A DNA stretch of 64,000 nt from Epiperipatus broadwayi (taxonomy: Eukaryota; Onychophora; Udeonychophora; Euonychophora; Peripatidae), in contig JAQFVV010006427.1 of NCBI GenBank assembly GCA_028023455.1, positions 1,612,001 to 1,676,000 of the forward strand, read 5' to 3'. Positions 59,967 to 64,000 of the stretch are shown in pieces. Position 1 is the first letter of the stretch. The number at the start of each line of letters is the position of its first letter. Under the pieces are notes generated by a model. That model saw nothing but the letters and a program-made list of their open reading frames with translations. It did no database searches and was not told the DNA's origin. The position numbers and the translations under genes are program-made.

Positions 59967-61341
59967 TGTAACATTTATTTATATACGTTGCAAATATATT
60001 GGCATTTGGTAAAAGCTAAAAAATAAGAGTAAATTTAGATTTTTTTTTGACTAATTTTTTTTTTAAAAAAAATAACGTACAATGAAAGTTAAATTTTTCT
60101 TTCGTATTTTTTTTTACTTAACTGGAAATAAAAGTAGAATTAGAGAGAACAAAAGAATTCCAAAAGCAAGTAAAAAGATAAGCTAAAAGAAAAATATTTT
60201 AGCTAATTAAACATGGCCAAAAAACTTGATAAAAAAAAAAGAGAACTTAGTAATTGAAAAATGATAAAGACTGTATAAGATTATAAACACAAAATGCCAT
60301 GATATTAGCATGCGCAGAAGTTTGACAACGGGACCTCTAGTATAAAAAGGAGGGATTCGGTTGGAGGAACATCTTGGTTTAGCTGATATTCTTTTGGTTG
60401 GTTTTGGATTAGAGAATCCAGACCACTCTACGATGAAAAAGTTATTCATATGAGAGTAGACCAAAGCTTTAGCTGACATCATTACCGATGGACACCAGAA
60501 AAGCTTACGTGACTACCCTATGGAACCAGCACCAAGATCAACTAATAATCAAAGGCCGTGAGCTCAATTCAACCCTGAAAAACTATGCATAGTTATCTAC
60601 AACCTTCGTGAATTCACAAAATTTACCGGTAAGTTAAGACTACTTATTCCTGATTGTGACAAAATTAAGCGTTTGCAAACAAGTCTTAAAATAATCCTGA
60701 TAGAGACTTTCATTTTTTCTGTACAAGAGACTTTTGTTTATACCAGAACTTTTTAATTAATTATTTTATTTTATTGATTGCATCATATTTGAATTAATAT
60801 GTGTTCTCTCTGATTTACTTGATTAGGAATTCTCATTTTAACTTAAACAGATTTTTAATCTGTTATAATAATAAAAATATTTCTAATATCAATTTTCATT
60901 TGTCAGTTATTAATAATAGTTATTATTATTTTTTATTATTAAATCTATTAGTAGTTTAATAAGATTTAAAAATGTAATTTACCTTTGCCATTATGTTTGA
61001 ATAAGCCCAGGAATAATAATCTTAAAAAAATAATTCTTGTTACGGTATGATGTAATACCGATTAGTTTAAAAGTTTTTTTTTTATTTGTGAGATGTTATA
61101 TGATGATTTCAGCAAATTTTTAGGAATTCTGGCGCCCAGATTAAATAAATTAAAAGCTGATTTTGTCAATAGCACAATTCTCAACAATTAATAGGCCAAG
61201 TTGATCAGGAAATATAGCTATGTTTTTAGAATAGAAATGTAACTCTTCTTTTTTGACATAGCTTGATCAACTCACGTGCAGTTTATATTAGCATGTAGAG
61301 GCCTAGCAAAATGGAAACTAGCAAAATGGAAAACATTATAA
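59967..61341 (+). repeat. 3' LTR of compact element
   Basis: Near-identical to the 5' LTR; differences are mainly C/T and G/A transitions (for example GTCCGACAATGG versus GTTTGACAACGG). Confidence 0.88.
60341..60348 (+). promoter_or_regulatory. TATA box in 3' LTR
   Basis: TATAAAAA in the same context as in the 5' LTR. Transcription from here would read out into the flanking DNA. Confidence 0.65.
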
Positions 61342-62589
61342 TATATATATATCCACATTCTACAGACTTTAATTTAATTTAATTGTTATTAATAAATTTA
61401 TATTTCATCATTTGAAGTTATTCCAATGAATTTATTTAATTCTAAAATATTATAAATTATTGTGTGTTGTATTATATCTCTTGATCATAGTAGCAGTTAC
61501 AGAGTTCTTACTTCCTGAGTGAGTTTCATTCATTATGGTCTATTATATAAAAGGGGTTTATATTAAATGTTTATGAACATCCAGTTGATGATGATCCTGG
61601 ATTTGTGCAAAGAGAATATTCTTTAAAGTCCATGCACTACATTTTATTTAATTTAATATTTATTAGAAATTAAGTTTATAGTTGGCCAGTATGTTAATAG
61701 TACTAAATATCCAGAGCATTGATGATGATCAGCACATTTTAGTATCCCAGAACTACTTTTTACTGTTGTATTCTTATACATTAGCACTTAAATTTGTGTA
61801 TCATAATTATTATTTAAATAATCTCCCTTTATCTGACAAGGGCTAAATAATTATCCTGGTCTATAGTAGACCCATTTCAAATCCAATCATATGATTAACT
61901 GCTGATTTATTTTTGTTGTTGATTATTCACAATGATGAATGGTTATTATTTTTGGCTAATGCTGGGAAACTTATACTTACTTATAGTGTTTGCATTGATC
62001 TCTCAGTTTCATATACATTCCTCATAGTTTCATGACCATGCCTTTTATATTTAATTTTATATTTTGACTTGATGTTGATGATGGTGAATGCAATTACCCT
62101 AGTTTGACCTCAGTGACTCAGTATCATTTCAAATGGCACCCAATGTTAAGCTTATAATGATTATATAATGGTGGCCATTACAACAAAATTGGCACTCCAT
62201 TTAATCTCAAATATAATGACATATGAATAAGAAAAAAGAGTGTATTTTATGAAGAATTAATTTTAAGAATTACTTTAAAATATGTGACAAGAGTATCAAT
62301 GATTATACACTGTAAAATAGTAGTTTTAATGTATATTTAAAAAGTTCAAGTTTAGAGTTGAATAGAAACTCTACAATTTAGGAGATTGGATTGGATGTTT
62401 TATTGATGGAGTTTGTTTATCTGTACTTTTAGTTTTGATGATGGAATGGGGGGTTTTGTCATTGGTTTGAGGATACAATGTTTTCATACAACTCCATGAA
62501 GTATTCTATCTCAGGCATTGCTCCAACTTAGTTTCTAATTTTCTATTGTTTATCTTGGTGCAGTTAAGATAGTTTGGCCATGATCCCAG
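61342..62589. other. AT-rich DNA, no gene seen
   Basis: No gene recognised. ATGGCACCCAATGT near 62,138 looks like a primer-site fragment but no LTR borders it. Confidence 0.45.
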
Positions 62590-62690
62590 CCTCTAGTCCT
62601 CTAAAAAAGGAACAAGGCATAGTTCTATATTTTCCAGCCTATAAGTCTTCAAAAAAAAGAGGAAGACCTAGTTTTGTATTTTCCAGCTCT
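62590..62690 (+). repeat. Direct tandem duplication, two units of about 50 bp
   Basis: Two units share TC-TCTAAAAAAGGAACAAGG/AAAAAAGAGGAAGACC, TAGTT-TGTATTTTCCAGC and TAAG. The 61-codon frame across it (62,574-62,759) is repetitive for that reason. Confidence 0.65.
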
Positions 62691-63010
62691 AAGACTCAAA
62701 GTAGCAGAGCTTTGCAAAAAATTTTGCATTTTTATGTTCTGGAAGCTTATACTCTCTAAATTGAGGTTGCCCTCTTTGTGTTCATAGTGCATTATGTACT
62801 TACAGCCCAGTGGATGAATTTTTTATCTATCTCAAAATTGAAGGTTACTATTTCTTCTCTAAGGTCAGATGCCTCTCAAATCTCTAAAAGAAATAATAAG
62901 TACATAGTTTGAGGTATGAACTTTCTTTTGATTATACATATGTACTATGTAAAATATTACTATATGGATATTTTATTTCTATTTTCCTTTTCTCTATAAT
63001 ATGTGCTATG
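62691..63010. other. AT-rich DNA, no gene seen
   Basis: Nothing recognised. Confidence 0.5.
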
Positions 63011-63640
63011 AGACAGTTATGTGTCTTGTGGCATACAACAACATAGTAGTGTGTGCATGTAGATATAGATATAAAGTTGAAAAAAAAGTAGAATGCAGAC
63101 CAAAATTTTTTGTACATACTTTCTACATTACACTGAAATAACATTTAAGGATTAAATAATTTTGAATTTATAAATTTTTTATTGAAAATTAAACATTTAA
63201 AAAAATCTAATTAATATTTTATTAATTCTGACTTTGAAATTAAAACAAGCATGTTATGTTATAATAGATATACTGGTAATTATAAAAATTTCCACTATCT
63301 ATTTGATTAACAATTTTTTTTAATTATTGCCTGTATAGCATATTTTGTAATAAATGCTACAAAGTTGTTTCTCAAAAGATTAAAGTGAATTGAAAAGAGT
63401 CATTAACTTTTTTCAATCAAGATAGAGAAGACTTATTTTTAAATACTGCATTTATTCCCACCCTGACTATAAAAGATTATGAAAATAAATTAGAGAAAAA
63501 TGCTTAGAATTTAAAAGTTTTACAGATTATGACAAGGTTACCATAAAGTTATAACTGAAGACAAAGTAGTGCTGCTGCTACTAGATCCCTATGGTATTTT
63601 GGATTTGGATGAAAGTAAAAGACCTGCTTTCCATGTTCTC
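63011..63640 (+). repeat. Locus X, copy 2 (uninterrupted)
   Basis: Its first part matches 29,562-30,183 and its second part 42,833-43,240, joined at AATAG (63,263-63,267). It also lacks the foldback insert found at 29.8 kb. It thus shows the state before both insertions. Confidence 0.85.
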
Positions 63641-63660
63641 TGTAGTTTATATATATATGT

Positions 63661-64000
63661 GTATTAGACAGCATAGAATTCAAAAGGAACTCACTGCAGG
63701 CCAAGATTTGCCTTGGTTATACCTTTCCTGATGATGACAAGAAGCCAGTCTACTGCTTAATAAAGACAAGCTTACCCAGAGAGTTCACCAGCTTGCTCAA
63801 GAATTCATTTATATGTATACTCTTTTATCTGTTGGCAGAGGGGTGAGTTATTTTAAACAATTTCTTTAGTAAAAATTAGTTGTAATTTTTTAAATTACAA
63901 TTTTTTTTAGTAAATTACTTTGTTTAACAAAAAGTGAGATGCATTTCCAGTATATTTTATAAAAAAAAGTAAACTCCAAAAATCTTTTTAGATTGGAAAA
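63661..64000 (+). repeat. Repeat Y, copy 2 (runs off the window)
   Basis: Same order of blocks as 56,857-57,250. Lies directly after locus X copy 2. Confidence 0.8.

Larger units (their letters stand above)
57866..61341 (+). mobile_element. Compact LTR retrotransposon without gag-pol
   Basis: Two highly similar direct LTRs (1,360 and 1,375 bp) flank a 741-bp interior. LTRs begin TGTAATGTTT or TGTAACATTT and end ACATTATAA or ATGTTATAA, so the ends are short inverted repeats. TGGTGACCC follows the 5' LTR at once as a primer-site-like sequence. The element sits in a TA microsatellite (TATATATA before, ATATATATAT after). The interior is far too short for gag-pol, so it is a non-autonomous element or internally deleted. 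High LTR similarity suggests a relatively recent insertion compared with the rest of the window. Confidence 0.88.

Noticed and set aside
62574-62759. 61-codon frame with repeated basic segments
   Set aside because: Its repetition comes from a roughly 50-bp DNA duplication; nothing else supports coding.
1-64000. CRISPR arrays, bacterial operons or a prophage
   Set aside because: No regularly spaced short repeats with unique spacers, no ribosome-binding sites before long frames, and the repeat families are typical of animal genomes.
1-64000. Assigning a species or group such as cephalopods from the repeat style
   Set aside because: CA/TA microsatellites and the element classes seen are shared by many invertebrates; no diagnostic gene is present.

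Overview
This is a gene-poor, strongly AT-rich stretch of eukaryotic, probably invertebrate animal, DNA. The evidence is the repeat content: mariner (DD34D), RTE-type LINE, hAT-type and pogo-type DNA elements, LTR retrotransposons, Penelope-like foldback insertions with a tRNA-type promoter, and many (TA)n, (CA)n and (AAT)n microsatellites. No intact host protein-coding gene, rRNA, functional tRNA or CRISPR array can be supported. Almost all open reading frames of 60-140 codons look like chance frames in AT-rich DNA; the exceptions are decayed pieces of transposon proteins. The species cannot be named from the sequence; a mollusc, arthropod or cnidarian genome would fit.

Layout. 0-15.6 kb: AT-rich DNA with a foldback family (here R1) at 0.7-1.5 and 14.9-15.6 kb, a dead mariner transposase (3.1-3.8 kb, minus), a strong 31-bp hairpin (5.9 kb), an RTE fragment (7.1-7.6 kb, minus) and a roughly 460-bp unit repeat (8.8, 10.2-10.9 kb). 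16.4-17.4 kb: more of that unit repeat, switching orientation. 18.2-19.5 kb: degenerate tandem repeats with a strand-composition switch. 19.5-21.2 kb: RTE endonuclease plus the start of its reverse transcriptase, minus strand, with the rest missing. 23.07-23.35 kb: a 284-bp hAT-like MITE. 24.62-25.48 kb: an 863-bp pogo-like MITE.

The centre (29.6-48.9 kb) is a nest of insertions that can be undone by comparing copies inside the window. A locus called X, also present at 63.0-63.6 kb, was interrupted by an LTR retrotransposon (30,184-42,832; target duplication AATAG; 2.4-kb LTRs; primer-binding-like site at 37,402; a gag-like coiled-coil pseudogene at 38.0-39.0 kb). Its 5' LTR was later split by a 4.9-kb element E (31,599-36,527). 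The uninterrupted 3' LTR shows the site before E arrived. A second copy of E lies in inverted orientation at 43,835-48,852, so the two form 5-kb arms of a large inverted repeat. E has no conserved protein, but both copies keep a CCAAT/TATA arrangement about 1 kb from one end.

Two short foldback insertions (29,797-30,109 and 53,404-54,195) share one plan: 13-bp target duplications, a 30-60 nt leader, an inverted pair of arms, the right arm ending exactly at the target duplication, and a hammerhead-ribozyme-like motif in or beside the arms. This resembles Penelope-like elements. The second also carries a tRNA-type Pol III promoter just upstream of the ribozyme-like motif, so it looks like a SINE with a Penelope-type tail. 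This and element E are the best candidates for something undescribed.

57.87-61.34 kb is a compact LTR element: two 1.36-kb LTRs with TATA boxes and a 741-bp interior that lacks gag-pol. The window ends with copies of loci X and Y. No genes act together here; the organisation reflects successive mobile-element insertions, several of them into (TA)n microsatellites.
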